From Paenibacillus sp. W2I17 (GTDB lineage Bacteria; Bacillota; Bacilli; Paenibacillales; Paenibacillaceae): a stretch of 64,000 nt of DNA. The position numbers and the translations under genes are program-made. Under the pieces are notes generated by a model that was given only the letters and a program-made list of their open reading frames with translations, made no database searches and was not told the DNA's origin. The DNA lies in contig NZ_JAUSXM010000001.1 of assembly GCF_030815985.1 (NCBI RefSeq), forward strand, positions 3,782,001-3,846,000, read 5' to 3'. Shown here piece after piece: positions 1 through 9,472 of the stretch (position 1 is its first letter; every line of letters begins with the position of its first letter).

Positions 1-584
1 AGCGTTGCACTGCCAAACAGCATAACGCTTCGACGTAACAATACGAGGGATTGCACAGAAGCCATGAGCATGCTCCAGCCGCACATCATGAACAACCCTC
101 TCGTTTCTGTACTAATCGAGTGGAATCGCCAGTTATTTATAAAAGTGTCCATATCCGCTGAAAATATTCCCGGATAAGCCGCCGCCCAACGGGCAGGATC
201 ACTTCCTCCGTACATCAGACATAAAGCAGCGAGTGCAATGAATAATCGGATCAGTACTCCGGTGATCCATCCTGTACGAATTAACCCCGCGAGCAACAAT
301 GCTCCCGTTAATCCCGCCATTACGGACAAGAACCGTTCACTGCCCTGCTGATCTGATGATGTAACCGGATATATCCACTCCAGAGACAGTATAAGTAAAA
401 TGGCCGAAATAACAATTTTGTACAAGACAGGTACGCTAACATATCCCTCATCCTTTATGTCCGTCACAGAATTCTGGTTCACAGCTTTATATACAGAATA
501 GGCCGATTCTATTCTCGTACGGTCCGTTAACTCTAAGTCGGCCACAGTGGAATTGGGTTGCTGGTTACGATTACGCTCCCACAT
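1..584 (-). CDS. Transglutaminase-like membrane protein, N-terminal part (partial)
   Basis: The reading frame starts at the ATG ending at 584 and runs off the left edge, so only about 194 N-terminal residues are visible. After a polar stretch of about 55 residues come several hydrophobic segments (the first ends SLEWIYPV), as expected of a multi-pass membrane protein. Its start lies inside the last codons of the DUF58 gene (14-bp overlap), so the two are translationally coupled. In Firmicutes the third gene after a MoxR ATPase and a DUF58 protein is usually a TgpA-like protein with an N-terminal membrane domain and a C-terminal transglutaminase domain. The transglutaminase domain would lie outside the window, so the product name rests on context and topology. 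Confidence 0.7.
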   Translation of the reverse strand, partial: MWERNRNQQPNSTVADLELTDRTRIESAYSVYKAVNQNSVTDIKDEGYVSVPVLYKIVISAILLILSLEWIYPVTSSDQQGSERFLSVMAGLTGALLLAGLIRTGWITGVLIRLFIALAALCLMYGGSDPARWAAAYPGIFSADMDTFINNWRFHSISTETRGLFMMCGWSMLMASVQSLVLLRRSVMLFGSAT

Positions 585-1836
585 CCGTTACCTCCACCTT
601 TCCCAATGAAGATAACGCAACATCTGTAATCGCGTGGATCGGCACCCCGCTGTGACGAAGCCGCTCCAAACTTAAGCTGTCATATCCCAATCCATTCATC
701 AATCTATCTGTTGATCCTAACTGGTTCTGGTTCGCTTCAGTCAATTGCACCTCGACACGATAACCCAACCCGATTGCAGTCATGATCCATTCGGCCAGAA
801 TCGGATCTATCTTACCTGTGAGAACCACAATTCGCGACCCGCTCGCCAGTCCATCCAACATCTCCGTTCGGAGCGAAACAGAGGTTGATTGTGATTTGGA
901 TATTCGCGCTCCCGCTAGCTTGTCCAGTCCATGATCCTCATCATCTGCATGGAACGGCCCATGTTGCCATTGATCTTGTGCATCATAGCTCTTATCGCCG
1001 CCTTCCATCCACAGATGATAAGGAATGTCATCCTGCTCAGCAGTATGAATCCAGCGGGCAGCTGCACGAACCACTCGTTCAAAAGCAGGTGCATCCATGT
1101 TCTCCCGTTGTTTTACGTCATACCCCGACGCGCCTTCATACACAAGGATGCCCAGCGAGGCAAGATCCGTGGTATCGGGCAGAAAGGTCTGAAGTTGTCC
1201 CGTTTTGGCTGTACTTTTCCAATGAACACGTCCCAGTGGATCCCCTTGCTGATATTCACGGAACTCAGGGCTACGGTTTCCCTGGCTATTTCTTCGCTCC
1301 GACAGAGTCCCTTCGATCATCGCTGCGAATTCTATCGAATCACCCTTCCCCCAAGCCGTTGCTTGAGGAACAACAATCAGGGGTGTACCTCCTTCGGTCT
1401 CTGCGGAGAGGGTATTCCAGCCAAACATATCACCCCAGTACAATCTGCCCGTATCCCATCTGTAGACTCCTCTGCGTAACCCGGAACATTCATATTGATA
1501 GGAAAATTGTCGCCGTGTTCCCGGGAAAATCAATTTGCGATGAACACCTGCTGGTGTGTTCTCACACAGAACGATCCATAACAATGGAATACGGCAATTG
1601 AATTCCAGCTCGACCAGAACCCGTACCTGCTCGCCTGCCTCAATCCGGTTCGCGTGTATTTTCCGACGGATGTGAATACGCCGTGGTCCGAACCAATGGA
1701 GAAGCAGACCTCCTGTGAACATCAAGAAAGCTATAACGGATAGAAACAACGCCGCTTTGCCCCCATGCCACTGATACAAGGAAACAAAAGCCACCACCAA
1801 GACAGCACTTACAATCCGTTGTCCCAGCGCAGTCAT
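571..1836 (-). CDS. DUF58 domain-containing membrane-anchored protein
   Basis: This 421-residue protein has two hydrophobic segments near its N-terminus (about residues 10-22 and 28-47) and then a soluble part. The DUF58 signature DPLGRVHWKSTAKTG lies near residue 205. Proteins of this family are partners of MoxR ATPases, often have a von Willebrand A-like fold at the C-terminus, and are thought to act in assembly of secreted or envelope complexes; the exact substrate is unknown. The ATG at 1836 overlaps the stop of the MoxR gene by four bases (ATGA), and its own end overlaps the next gene, so the three genes form one operon. Confidence 0.88.
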   Translation of the reverse strand: MTALGQRIVSAVLVVAFVSLYQWHGGKAALFLSVIAFLMFTGGLLLHWFGPRRIHIRRKIHANRIEAGEQVRVLVELEFNCRIPLLWIVLCENTPAGVHRKLIFPGTRRQFSYQYECSGLRRGVYRWDTGRLYWGDMFGWNTLSAETEGGTPLIVVPQATAWGKGDSIEFAAMIEGTLSERRNSQGNRSPEFREYQQGDPLGRVHWKSTAKTGQLQTFLPDTTDLASLGILVYEGASGYDVKQRENMDAPAFERVVRAAARWIHTAEQDDIPYHLWMEGGDKSYDAQDQWQHGPFHADDEDHGLDKLAGARISKSQSTSVSLRTEMLDGLASGSRIVVLTGKIDPILAEWIMTAIGLGYRVEVQLTEANQNQLGSTDRLMNGLGYDSLSLERLRHSGVPIHAITDVALSSLGKVEVTDVGA

Positions 1837-2822
1837 TGCCTCCGTCCCCTTCCCTGCGATGCCATTTGTACAGGTACCGGGACAGATGACAATGCTTCTT
1901 CAATGACTTGTACTTGCCCCCAAACCTCCGCTCTGTTCTGGGCCTTCAATTGAATACGGTGGGAAAGGACAGGCACAGCTACCTCTTTCACATCATCCGG
2001 GATGACATAACTGCGTCCTTGAAGATAGGCAAATGACTGCGCCGCAGCCATCCAGGCCAGTGTTCCACGCGGACTGATGCCCAGTCTGACCGCAGGAAGG
2101 CTGCGAGAGGCTACAGCAACGGCCACCAGATACTGTTTGACGACGGGATCAACATGTACCTGTTTGACTTCACGCTGCATGGCTACGACCTCTTCAGCAA
2201 GCAGGACAGGGCGAAGTTCATCAAGCGCTTCTCTACCTTGCATGCGGGTTAACAATTCCAATTCCTGTTCCGGATCGGGATACCCCAGTCCAATTCTCAT
2301 GATAAATCGATCCAGCTGCGCTTCAGGCAGACGGTACGTACCCTCGAACTGTAACGGATTCTGTGTCGCCAGTAGAAAGAACGGGCGTGGCAAGGCGTAA
2401 GTTGTGCCATCAACCGTAATACGTCGTTCCTCCATTGCCTCCAGCAGGGCAGACTGAGTGCGTGGTGAAGCGCGATTTATTTCATCAGCCAGGACAACGT
2501 TGGACATGACCGGTCCGGGCCGAAACTTGAATTCAGCTGTATGTGGATGATAGATTGAAGTGCCCGTAACATCTGCCGGCATGACATCGGACGTGAATTG
2601 AATCCGGCCCATGGAGCAGTCCAGTGCAGAAGCAACGGCACGAACCAGCATCGTTTTCCCGGTACCCGGCACATCTTCCAGAAGTACATGCCCCCCACTG
2701 AGCATTGCAGTGAGGACATAACGAATCTCTGTTTTTTTGCCAATAATCACACTCTCAACACGCTTCATGACCCTGTTTAACAATTCAACAGCATGTTCAT
2801 GTTCCATTCGGATATAAGACAT
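1833..2822 (-). CDS. MoxR family AAA+ ATPase
   Basis: A 329-residue AAA+ ATPase. The Walker A motif PGTGKT and Walker B motif VLADEINRA are intact, followed by the family sequence SPRTQSALLEAMEERR. MoxR proteins act as chaperone-like ATPases that mature or insert metal cofactors or assemble complexes, usually with a DUF58 protein encoded next door, as here. I place the start at the ATG ending at 2822 because it has a ribosome site (GGAAGGAGA) eight bases upstream; the longer open frame to 2912 adds 30 residues with no ribosome site. It is the first gene of the operon with DUF58 and the transglutaminase-like gene. Confidence 0.92.
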   Translation of the reverse strand: MSYIRMEHEHAVELLNRVMKRVESVIIGKKTEIRYVLTAMLSGGHVLLEDVPGTGKTMLVRAVASALDCSMGRIQFTSDVMPADVTGTSIYHPHTAEFKFRPGPVMSNVVLADEINRASPRTQSALLEAMEERRITVDGTTYALPRPFFLLATQNPLQFEGTYRLPEAQLDRFIMRIGLGYPDPEQELELLTRMQGREALDELRPVLLAEEVVAMQREVKQVHVDPVVKQYLVAVAVASRSLPAVRLGISPRGTLAWMAAAQSFAYLQGRSYVIPDDVKEVAVPVLSHRIQLKAQNRAEVWGQVQVIEEALSSVPVPVQMASQGRGRRQ

Positions 2823-2924
2823 TTCTCTGATCTCCTTCCTTTCATCAGCATTCCTGAACCATAGTAATCTATGATTCAGTGTTGCCCGGAAGTAGAGAGA
2901 ATAGTCCTGCAAGAATGACTTTCT

Positions 2925-4226
2925 TCAGATCATTTTATACTTAAATATACTGTTCATTGCCGAAATGGATCTGGAAGTGCCTGCCTTCACCGTCCACTCT
3001 GCTTCATTACTGGTTAAGGAATTCACCCTCAACCCCATCTGCTCCAGTAACTCACGTAACGGAACCCAGATGGTTCCACCCTGACTCTGTACTGCTCCCG
3101 TTTCAATTGTCCCTGTTGTTGTCAGTGTTCCGCTCACACTGTCTGCATGAATCGTTCTTTCCTTCCATACTGCTATGGCAGTCCTTGTTTCAGAGTCCCA
3201 GCGAGTGCTGCCCCCGAATTTTTTCATGAAAGTACGCAAAGGCACCATGATTCGCTGACCCTCCATGCGGAACTCACCCGGTTGCAAGGTTGCCGCACCC
3301 AATCCCACCTCTATCTTCAGCTTCTTGCTTGCAAGCCATAACGTCGCGTTCGCTTCTACATGCTCTGCGATCCAGGCCTTTCCCGGCACCTTGCGGGCCT
3401 TATACTTACCATCTGGATGTACACGGAATTGAACTGGTTGATCCGTACTCTTTATGGTGTCAAAACGATATCCATGATCACGATAATATTTGATAATACC
3501 CGGAAGTGCTTTTACCGTTTCAGCATGTGCACCACCGTCATGCATCAGGACAACGACCGAACGTGCTCCCGCAGGTACTTTGGTTGAATTGCGGAGGATC
3601 TCTTTGGCCGGAACACCTTTACGCTTGGAATCGCCACTATCGACGTTCCAGTCCATGACGGTGTATCCACCCAATTGCAGCAAATCAAAATAACTTTGGT
3701 CAAAATGCCCATAGGTACCGCCTGGTGCTCGCACCAGATTCGGACGGAAACCGGTTATACGCTCCAGTACTTCCTCTGTCTGCTTGATCTGTTTCCAGAA
3801 CACTTTAAAATCACTGTACAGCTGTTCGTATTGATGATTAAACGTATGATTGCCCAAAGCATGTCCATCCTCCACAAGCCCCCGGATTAACTCGGGATAA
3901 CGCTCTGCCTGCTCACCCAGCACAAAAAATGTAGCCAAAACCTTCTCCTTGCGCAAAATATCCAATACTTCACGGGTATGGTTACCCGGTCCATCGTCAA
4001 AACTCAGATAGACTACCTTGTCTTGAGTATTCTTATCTTCCGAGATTAGATCACCTGAGCCGGAAGCAGAAGATGCATAAGCCGTGCCTGCATATACAGC
4101 AAATGCACATAACAATATCGCAATTCGCACGAGAATGACAGACCATTGTCCAGATAAAAACGTATGTATGGTTGTTGCAGAGTTTCCCCCTATTTCCTTG
4201 ATTCTGAATTCCGGTTTCTGTACCAT
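2925..4226 (-). CDS. Polysaccharide deacetylase (CE4) with C-terminal copper-amine-oxidase-like stalk domain
   Basis: A 433-residue exported protein. Residues about 28-52 form an uncleaved anchor or signal peptide. The NodB domain (about 70-255) shows the CE4 motifs in order: FDDGP (metal Asp and catalytic base, residues 77-78), HTFNH (metal His 127 and 131), RAPGG (166), MDWNVDSGD (192) and LMHDG (229). Such enzymes remove N-acetyl groups from peptidoglycan or other aminoglycans outside the cell. The C-terminal part (about 270-425) resembles the copper amine oxidase N-terminal domain, with MVPLRTFMKKFGG and WVPLRELLEQMG repeats, a wall-associated module common in Paenibacillus. The start has GGAGGT nine bases upstream. 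It lies 102 bases upstream of the MoxR gene on the same strand. Confidence 0.93.
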   Translation of the reverse strand: MVQKPEFRIKEIGGNSATTIHTFLSGQWSVILVRIAILLCAFAVYAGTAYASSASGSGDLISEDKNTQDKVVYLSFDDGPGNHTREVLDILRKEKVLATFFVLGEQAERYPELIRGLVEDGHALGNHTFNHQYEQLYSDFKVFWKQIKQTEEVLERITGFRPNLVRAPGGTYGHFDQSYFDLLQLGGYTVMDWNVDSGDSKRKGVPAKEILRNSTKVPAGARSVVVLMHDGGAHAETVKALPGIIKYYRDHGYRFDTIKSTDQPVQFRVHPDGKYKARKVPGKAWIAEHVEANATLWLASKKLKIEVGLGAATLQPGEFRMEGQRIMVPLRTFMKKFGGSTRWDSETRTAIAVWKERTIHADSVSGTLTTTGTIETGAVQSQGGTIWVPLRELLEQMGLRVNSLTSNEAEWTVKAGTSRSISAMNSIFKYKMI

Positions 4227-4346
4227 TTACGAATCGACCTCCACCGTCTCTAGTAATTTGCTGATAGACTTCAGCAGATTTGTTAGAATTATATGGAGGC
4301 TACATTGAAAAAAGACGTGATTTTGTTTAATATTTTTTCACAATTT

Positions 4347-4387
4347 GCTATCTAGCCTGATTGATTCTTCGCTTCAGATTAGGTAGC
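4347..4387 (+). promoter_or_regulatory. Hairpin in the leader of dedA
   Basis: The 13-base arms GCTATCTAGCCTG and CAGATTAGGTAGC pair with two wobbles and one mismatch around a 15-base loop. It lies in the divergent 240-base region between the deacetylase and dedA genes. There is no U-run after it, so it is not an ordinary terminator. It may be a leader structure or a cruciform binding site; the function is unknown. Confidence 0.35.
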
Positions 4388-4466
4388 ATAATGGACAGGC
4401 AGAACACATTAAAACACCTTGGAGAGTATTCATGCTCCCACCCCGTATTCAGGAGAGTGAAATCTA

Positions 4467-5114
4467 TTGGAATTGCTTGAGAAGATCCAACATCTGTTTG
4501 GGTCCTACGGATACAGCGTATTGTTTTTTGGCTTGTTGCTTGAATTCATCGCCCTTCCCTTTCCTGGTGAAACAACGATGGCTTACGCAGGGTTTCTCTC
4601 CTACAAGGGGCATCTCGACTTCGGAATCCTCACCATACTGGCTTTTCTGGGAACAACGATTGGCATGACAATCACTTATTTTATTGGAGCCAAAGCAGGA
4701 CTGCCCTTTATAACACGATACGGAAAATGGTTTCTGCTGAAGCAGGACAAGCTCGATAAAACGCAAAAGTGGTTCGCCAAGTATGGTAATGCCTTAATCT
4801 TCATCGGTTATTTCATTCCGGGTGTAAGGCATTTCACCGGATATTTTGCGGGCATAGCCGCTGTTCCCTTTCGCAAATTCGCTCTCTACGCCTATTCAGG
4901 CGCACTGTTCTGGGTTGTACTGTTTCTGGGCATTGGCAAAATATTTGGCCCCCAGTGGAACGCCGTATTCCATCTGGCTCATCAATATGCAGCATATATC
5001 GTGGGAGGAATCGGCCTATTGCTCATCGTAGCCGTGCTCTATCGTTACCGCAAAGCATGGACAGCAAGATCCACCGTATCCAAGCCAGCCCCTGTTCGAC
5101 AAAGACAAAAGTAA
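4467..5114 (+). CDS. DedA family membrane protein
   Basis: A 215-residue polytopic membrane protein. The DedA/SNARE-associated (VTT) domain spans about residues 10-170, with FFGLLLEFIALPFPGE near the start and the conserved stretch GYFIPGVRHFTGYFAG near residue 115. Known DedA proteins are membrane transporters or flippases, for example of undecaprenyl phosphate or phosphatidylethanolamine, and keep up membrane homeostasis; which lipid this one moves cannot be told. The start is TTG, chosen because AGGAGAG lies just upstream and no ATG fits. The tail is basic and cytoplasmic. A good terminator follows, so it is probably a single-gene unit. Confidence 0.9.
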   Translation: MELLEKIQHLFGSYGYSVLFFGLLLEFIALPFPGETTMAYAGFLSYKGHLDFGILTILAFLGTTIGMTITYFIGAKAGLPFITRYGKWFLLKQDKLDKTQKWFAKYGNALIFIGYFIPGVRHFTGYFAGIAAVPFRKFALYAYSGALFWVVLFLGIGKIFGPQWNAVFHLAHQYAAYIVGGIGLLLIVAVLYRYRKAWTARSTVSKPAPVRQRQK

Positions 5115-5147
5115 ATTTGGACAACAGTCCATCTATAATAAGCAGGC

Positions 5148-5181
5148 AAGGAGTTGCGAATAATCGCGGCTCCTTTTTTTT
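5148..5181 (+). terminator. Rho-independent terminator of dedA
   Basis: The arms AAGGAGTTGCGA and TCGCGGCTCCTT pair around the loop ATAA with a TT/GG internal mismatch. A run of eight T follows. It separates dedA from germination operon 1. Confidence 0.88.
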
Positions 5182-5182
5182 G

Positions 5183-5212
5183 TGATAATCCGAATTCATC
5201 CAGGTCATACTA
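5183..5212 (+). promoter_or_regulatory. Possible sigma-G promoter of germination operon 1
   Basis: CATACTA at 5206-5212 fits the forespore sigma-G minus-10 consensus CATNNTA. TGATAA at 5183-5188, spaced 17 bases upstream, is an approximate minus-35. It lies 36 bases before the gerA start, after the dedA terminator. Germinant receptor operons are known to be read by sigma-G, so the placement makes sense; the minus-35 match is weak. Confidence 0.45.
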
Positions 5213-5247
5213 ACTTGAAAATATAGGGTGTATAGGGAGGTGAAGGC

Positions 5248-6762
5248 ATGAGTGAATCGTCGCTGGAACGCCAAGATCAGAGGCAAATCTCTCCGGATCT
5301 AAGCGAAAATATGGAATACTGCAAGCAAGTGATGGGGAACAGCAACGACTTGATGATGCGCCCTCTCCAGTGTTTACATAAATGGCCTGCAGTCATGTTG
5401 TACATTGATGGATTAGTGGATGTGCAGATTCTGAATCACTCCATCATGGAATCATTATTGCAAAAGCGTGATCTCCCTGAATTCTCTGCAGACGATGAAC
5501 ATCTCAGCTACCTCCAGAATGATATCTTGATCGCCAGTGATGTATTGATGGTCGATGATATGGATGAAGTAATGAATGCACTTCTTTCGGGATCAGCTAT
5601 CTTACTGCTTGAAGGATCTGAACGAGGATTGAAGATTGGTGCAGCAGGCTGGGAAGATCGATCCGTTGGAGAACCTGTCTCCCAAACCGTCGTTCGGGGA
5701 CCTATGGAAGGCTTCAACGAAAACCTGCGTACCAACACATCATTGATACGCAAACGAATCCGTAATCCTCATCTTTGGATCGAAGAAAGAGAAATAGGTC
5801 GGGTTACCAAAACCCGAGTTGCTGTGCTCTATCTGAAACATATCGTGGATCAGGAGATTGTAGAAGAACTGCGTCGAAGACTCGATGAGATCGATATCGA
5901 CAGTATCCTTGAGAGTGGATATATCGAGGAACTGGTACAAGACGAAACCAGAACGTTATTCCCCACGGTTTACAATAGTGAACGTCCAGATACGGTTTGT
6001 GCTGCTTTGCTTGAGGGCAGAGTAGCCATCATCGTGGACGGTACGCCTTTTGTGCTGCTGGTTCCCGCCTTATTCGTGCATTTCTTCCAATCGCCGGAGG
6101 ATTACTATCAACGGGCCGATATCAGCACATTGATTCGCTTGATTCGTTATCTGTCCTTTTTTATTGCTTTACTAGCTCCTTCCTTCTATATTGCCATTTC
6201 CACCTTTCACCAGGAGATGTTGCCCACCAATCTGCTCATTAGTCTGGCAGCTCAACGTGAAGGCGTTCCTTTTCCCGCATTCATTGAAGCCATACTGATG
6301 GAACTGACCTATGAAATTTTGCGAGAAGCAGGTATACGTATTCCGAAAACGGTCGGTCAGGCCGTTTCCATTGTCGGAACACTGGTCATTGGCCAAGCCG
6401 CCGTAGATGCAGGAGTTGTCTCCGCAGCAATGGTTATTATCGTTTCCATAACGGCCATATCCAGTTATGTCATTCCAGAGAATGGACTTTCTATCTCTGT
6501 CCGAATTTTGCGATTTGTATTGATGATTCTCGCGGCAGCTTTTGGATTCTACGGTATTCTAATTGTTCTGCTCATTACGGTTACACACCTGTGCAGCTTG
6601 CGTTCTTTTGGCGTACCGTATATGTCCCCCTTTGCACCTTTCATTCAGAAAGATCTGAAGGATACGCTGTTTCGTGTACCCTGGTCCCGTATGAAAACAC
6701 GACCACTCTCTACGGGTACACCGAACAAAACCAGACAAGCCACAAAAAAAACGAAGCGTTAA
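5248..6762 (+). CDS. Spore germination protein, GerA family (A subunit of germinant receptor)
   Basis: A 504-residue GerA-family protein of usual length. The N-terminal half (about 1-290) is soluble, with the family stretches VRGPMEGFNENLRTN and ERPDTVCAALLEGRVAI. The C-terminal half carries membrane segments from about residue 295 (LSFFIALLAPSFYIAI) to 460. A-subunits form the core of the germinant receptor in the spore inner membrane; recent work suggests that they assemble as nutrient-gated ion channels. The gene has GGGAGGTGAAGG before ATG and is followed closely by gerC, a small gene and two gerB genes. The nutrient sensed cannot be read from the sequence. Confidence 0.95.
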   Translation: MSESSLERQDQRQISPDLSENMEYCKQVMGNSNDLMMRPLQCLHKWPAVMLYIDGLVDVQILNHSIMESLLQKRDLPEFSADDEHLSYLQNDILIASDVLMVDDMDEVMNALLSGSAILLLEGSERGLKIGAAGWEDRSVGEPVSQTVVRGPMEGFNENLRTNTSLIRKRIRNPHLWIEEREIGRVTKTRVAVLYLKHIVDQEIVEELRRRLDEIDIDSILESGYIEELVQDETRTLFPTVYNSERPDTVCAALLEGRVAIIVDGTPFVLLVPALFVHFFQSPEDYYQRADISTLIRLIRYLSFFIALLAPSFYIAISTFHQEMLPTNLLISLAAQREGVPFPAFIEAILMELTYEILREAGIRIPKTVGQAVSIVGTLVIGQAAVDAGVVSAAMVIIVSITAISSYVIPENGLSISVRILRFVLMILAAAFGFYGILIVLLITVTHLCSLRSFGVPYMSPFAPFIQKDLKDTLFRVPWSRMKTRPLSTGTPNKTRQATKKTKR

Positions 6763-6782
6763 TTCGGTAAGGAGAACAACGT

Positions 6783-7985
6783 ATGAACAAGTGCTTCCGA
6801 TTAATTGTATGCATTGCATTCCTACTCCCTCTCCTTACCGGATGCTGGGATCGCCAGGAACTGAATGAACTTGGCATTATGCTGGGTCTTGGTGTAGACA
6901 AGGATGGCGATTTGATTAAAGTGAGTGCTCAGGTCGTTGTGCCAAATGAAGTTTCCTCCAAGTCAGGGGGAGGCAATGGCACTCCTGTTACGCTGTACGA
7001 AGCGTCTGCGCCCACGCTGTTTGAAGCGATTCAAAAGCTGACCGAGACAAGCCCACGCCGCATATTCATGGCACATATCCGTGTACTGGTGTTCGGTGAA
7101 GAATATGCACGCAAAGAGGGCATCTACGATGTTATGGAAGCGTTAATGCGCGAACCTACAGCCCGTCCCGATTATTACGTCATGGTTGCACGAAATACAA
7201 CGGCTTCCAAAGTACTGAACGTGCTTACCCCACTTGAGAATATCCCTGCGGAGAAGATGTTTAATTCTCTGGACGTATCTGCCAAAACCTGGTCTCCCAC
7301 TACTACGGTGACTGGTGATCAGTTAATGGAATACATGCTAACTCCCGGAATACAACCTGTCATCACCGGAGTAGAGGTTGTTGGCAGTTCAGCGAGAAGC
7401 GGAAGCAAAGATAATATTGCGACAATCAAATCTCCGGCCAATCTGAATTCTACGGGATTAAGCATCTTCAAAAAGGACAAACTGATCGGCTGGTTAACGG
7501 AAGATGAATCGAAAGGATACAACTACATCCGCGACAATGTGGTATCTACCATCAGTCACATGCCTTGCCGAAAGGGAGGAAATGTGACGTTCAAAGCTCT
7601 CCGTACCAAGACCCAACGAAAAGCAAAGGTCATTGACGACCAGCCTGTGATCCACATCAAACTCAAAAATGTGTCTTCCATTGGTGCAGTAGAGTGCGGA
7701 ATCAGAATTGGTTCAATGAAGACGCTCAAAGAGTTGGAAAAGGACAGTGAGGAGCGACTGATAGACCTGATGGAAAACTCCGTGAACTCGGTGCGACGAA
7801 AATTCCATACCGACATTTTTGGATTCGGTCAGGAAGTGTATCATGCCGATCCTAAATTTTTCAAAAAGATTGAGAAGGATTGGGATCAATATTTTGAGAA
7901 TCTGGATGTTAAGTATGAAGCCAATGTACAGATCAAACGTGTAGGTACACTGGATGATTCATTCAAGGAGGATTTGAAGGAGTGA
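6783..7985 (+). CDS. Spore germination lipoprotein, Ger(x)C family (C subunit)
   Basis: A 400-residue lipoprotein. The signal peptide ends in the lipobox LTGC at about residue 21, followed by WDRQELNELGI, the hallmark of GerC proteins. The family motif continues with the three-domain GerAC fold. C subunits sit on the outer face of the spore inner membrane as part of the germinant receptor and need diacylglyceryl modification. It starts 20 bases after gerA with AAGGAG upstream of ATG, and a small D-type gene follows 6 bases after its stop. Confidence 0.95.
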   Translation: MNKCFRLIVCIAFLLPLLTGCWDRQELNELGIMLGLGVDKDGDLIKVSAQVVVPNEVSSKSGGGNGTPVTLYEASAPTLFEAIQKLTETSPRRIFMAHIRVLVFGEEYARKEGIYDVMEALMREPTARPDYYVMVARNTTASKVLNVLTPLENIPAEKMFNSLDVSAKTWSPTTTVTGDQLMEYMLTPGIQPVITGVEVVGSSARSGSKDNIATIKSPANLNSTGLSIFKKDKLIGWLTEDESKGYNYIRDNVVSTISHMPCRKGGNVTFKALRTKTQRKAKVIDDQPVIHIKLKNVSSIGAVECGIRIGSMKTLKELEKDSEERLIDLMENSVNSVRRKFHTDIFGFGQEVYHADPKFFKKIEKDWDQYFENLDVKYEANVQIKRVGTLDDSFKEDLKE

Positions 7986-7991
7986 GACCGG

Positions 7992-8228
7992 ATGTTGATT
8001 ACAATTACTGTCATTGTCATAGGGGGCCTCGTAGGCATGGTTGATCTTCCAGGTCTCATCCGTCGCAAGGAATGGAGGGAAACAGTTGTGTACAGCGGAA
8101 TGCTCGTCATAGCCACAGGGTTCAGTGTGATTGCAGCCAACCTGTGGGATTTCCCCAGTCCGCTCTATATCATCATGTGGATCTATGAACCTGTTAATCA
8201 ATTCTTGGCACATCTGACGGGAACCTAG
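7992..8228 (+). CDS. Small two-helix membrane protein, probable D subunit of germinant receptor
   Basis: A 78-residue protein with two hydrophobic segments (about 1-18 and 33-50) and a short C-terminal part. It sits between gerC and gerB genes, six bases after the gerC stop, with GGAG upstream. Small two-helix D proteins of about 75 residues are known to be encoded inside or beside gerA-type operons in Bacillus, where they modulate germination. Size, topology and position all fit; sequence identity to a named D protein cannot be checked here. Confidence 0.75.
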   Translation: MLITITVIVIGGLVGMVDLPGLIRRKEWRETVVYSGMLVIATGFSVIAANLWDFPSPLYIIMWIYEPVNQFLAHLTGT

Positions 8229-8246
8229 AAAAAGGAGAGGACCATT

Positions 8247-9372
8247 ATGCTGGAACAGGGGCGCCTTGGAACAAGACAATTGACCACTCTCATCTTTATG
8301 ATGGTGGTCGGGGATATGATGCTGATCTACCCCTCGGTCATCACGTCCTATGCCAAACAAGACTCCTGGATTTGCGCTTTTATAGGCGTTCCTCTGGGGA
8401 TGGCACTGATGGCCATGTTCCTGAAGCTATGTAGCATGCACCCAGAAAAAAATCTGGTGCAGATGGCACGAAGCATTCTAGGGTTCTGGCCAGGTACTTT
8501 CTTTTCCTGCTTCTACCTGTTCTTTTTCATTATTGGTGCTTCCACGCATACGAGAGAAGTCGGCGATTTCATGACCACTCAAATCTTCCCGTACACTCCC
8601 GTTCGCATCATCATTCTGATGTTCGTCATCGTGATCGCCTGGGGAGTGTCTCACGGATTAGAGACGATGGGGCGAAGCAGTGAACTACTGATGCCCGTCG
8701 TTATTGTGTTTATTGTCGTCCTTGCAGTCTGCCTGCTTCCTCAGATTGATACCAGAAATTTGAAGCCAGTAAGTGATACGGGTGTTGTCTCTATCTCACA
8801 AGGCATTCTGGTAAGCATTATATATCCGATCGGTGAAGTCGTTCCCATCATGATGATACTGCCCTATGTTGCCAAGCAGGCTCATCGAACACGGGACGTA
8901 ATTATTGCAGCTGGTTTAGGCAGCTTGGTATTGGCAACGCTCGTTACCATATCTCTGCTGGTCCTTGGGTACCTTTCTTACGCAACATAACATATATGCT
9001 TCTTTTGTTTTGTCCCAGAAAATCAGTATTGGGAGCTTTTTTGAACGTATTGAAGCCATTATGGCTTCTTCCTGGCTGATCTCTACGTACTTCAAAGCGA
9101 TGATATACTTATACGCTTTTATTGTTGGTTGTGCGGAACTGTTCAAGCTTAAGCAGTATCAGATACTGGTACTCCCTGCGTCTATACTCATTTTCGGATT
9201 AGCCAATCTGATCTCACCAAGCATTACTTTTATCGTGATCACCATTGTTCCATATTGGGTAGATTGGGATACTACACTGGGGATCATTCTGCCGGGCTGT
9301 CTTCTGCTGATACAATTGCTTAAGTCTTACAGAAAATCATCGGTTACTCCAAACAATTCCTCACAGGAATGA
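8247..9372 (+). pseudogene. Spore germination permease GerB-type (B subunit), broken by a +1 frameshift
   Basis: The first frame (8247-8990) encodes about 241 residues that align along their length with the intact gerB downstream (REVGDFMTTQI is shared exactly). At about 8967-8972 the homology moves into the next frame, which continues to 9372 with FLTQHNIYASFVLSQKISIG, matching FLTQHEIYISYTLSQKINIG of the neighbour. The two halves together give a full GerB protein of about 374 residues (APC superfamily, about ten membrane helices). One extra base within CTTGGGTACC explains the break. It may be a true inactivating mutation or a sequencing error. As read, the first product would lack the last three or four helices. 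Confidence 0.85.
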
Positions 9373-9472
9373 GTACTATTTTTTTTGGGGGAAGGAGCCT
9401 GGTATAGATGGAAAAATGGAGTTCCTCCATGAAAGTCATCCATGCTGAATATAGAGAAGGAGAACGGTGTCT

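Noticed and set aside
8960..8990. Programmed +1 frameshifting in gerB
   Set aside because: There is no stop codon in the slippage position, no RF2-like signal and no clear stimulatory structure; mutation or sequencing error is simpler, though not excluded.
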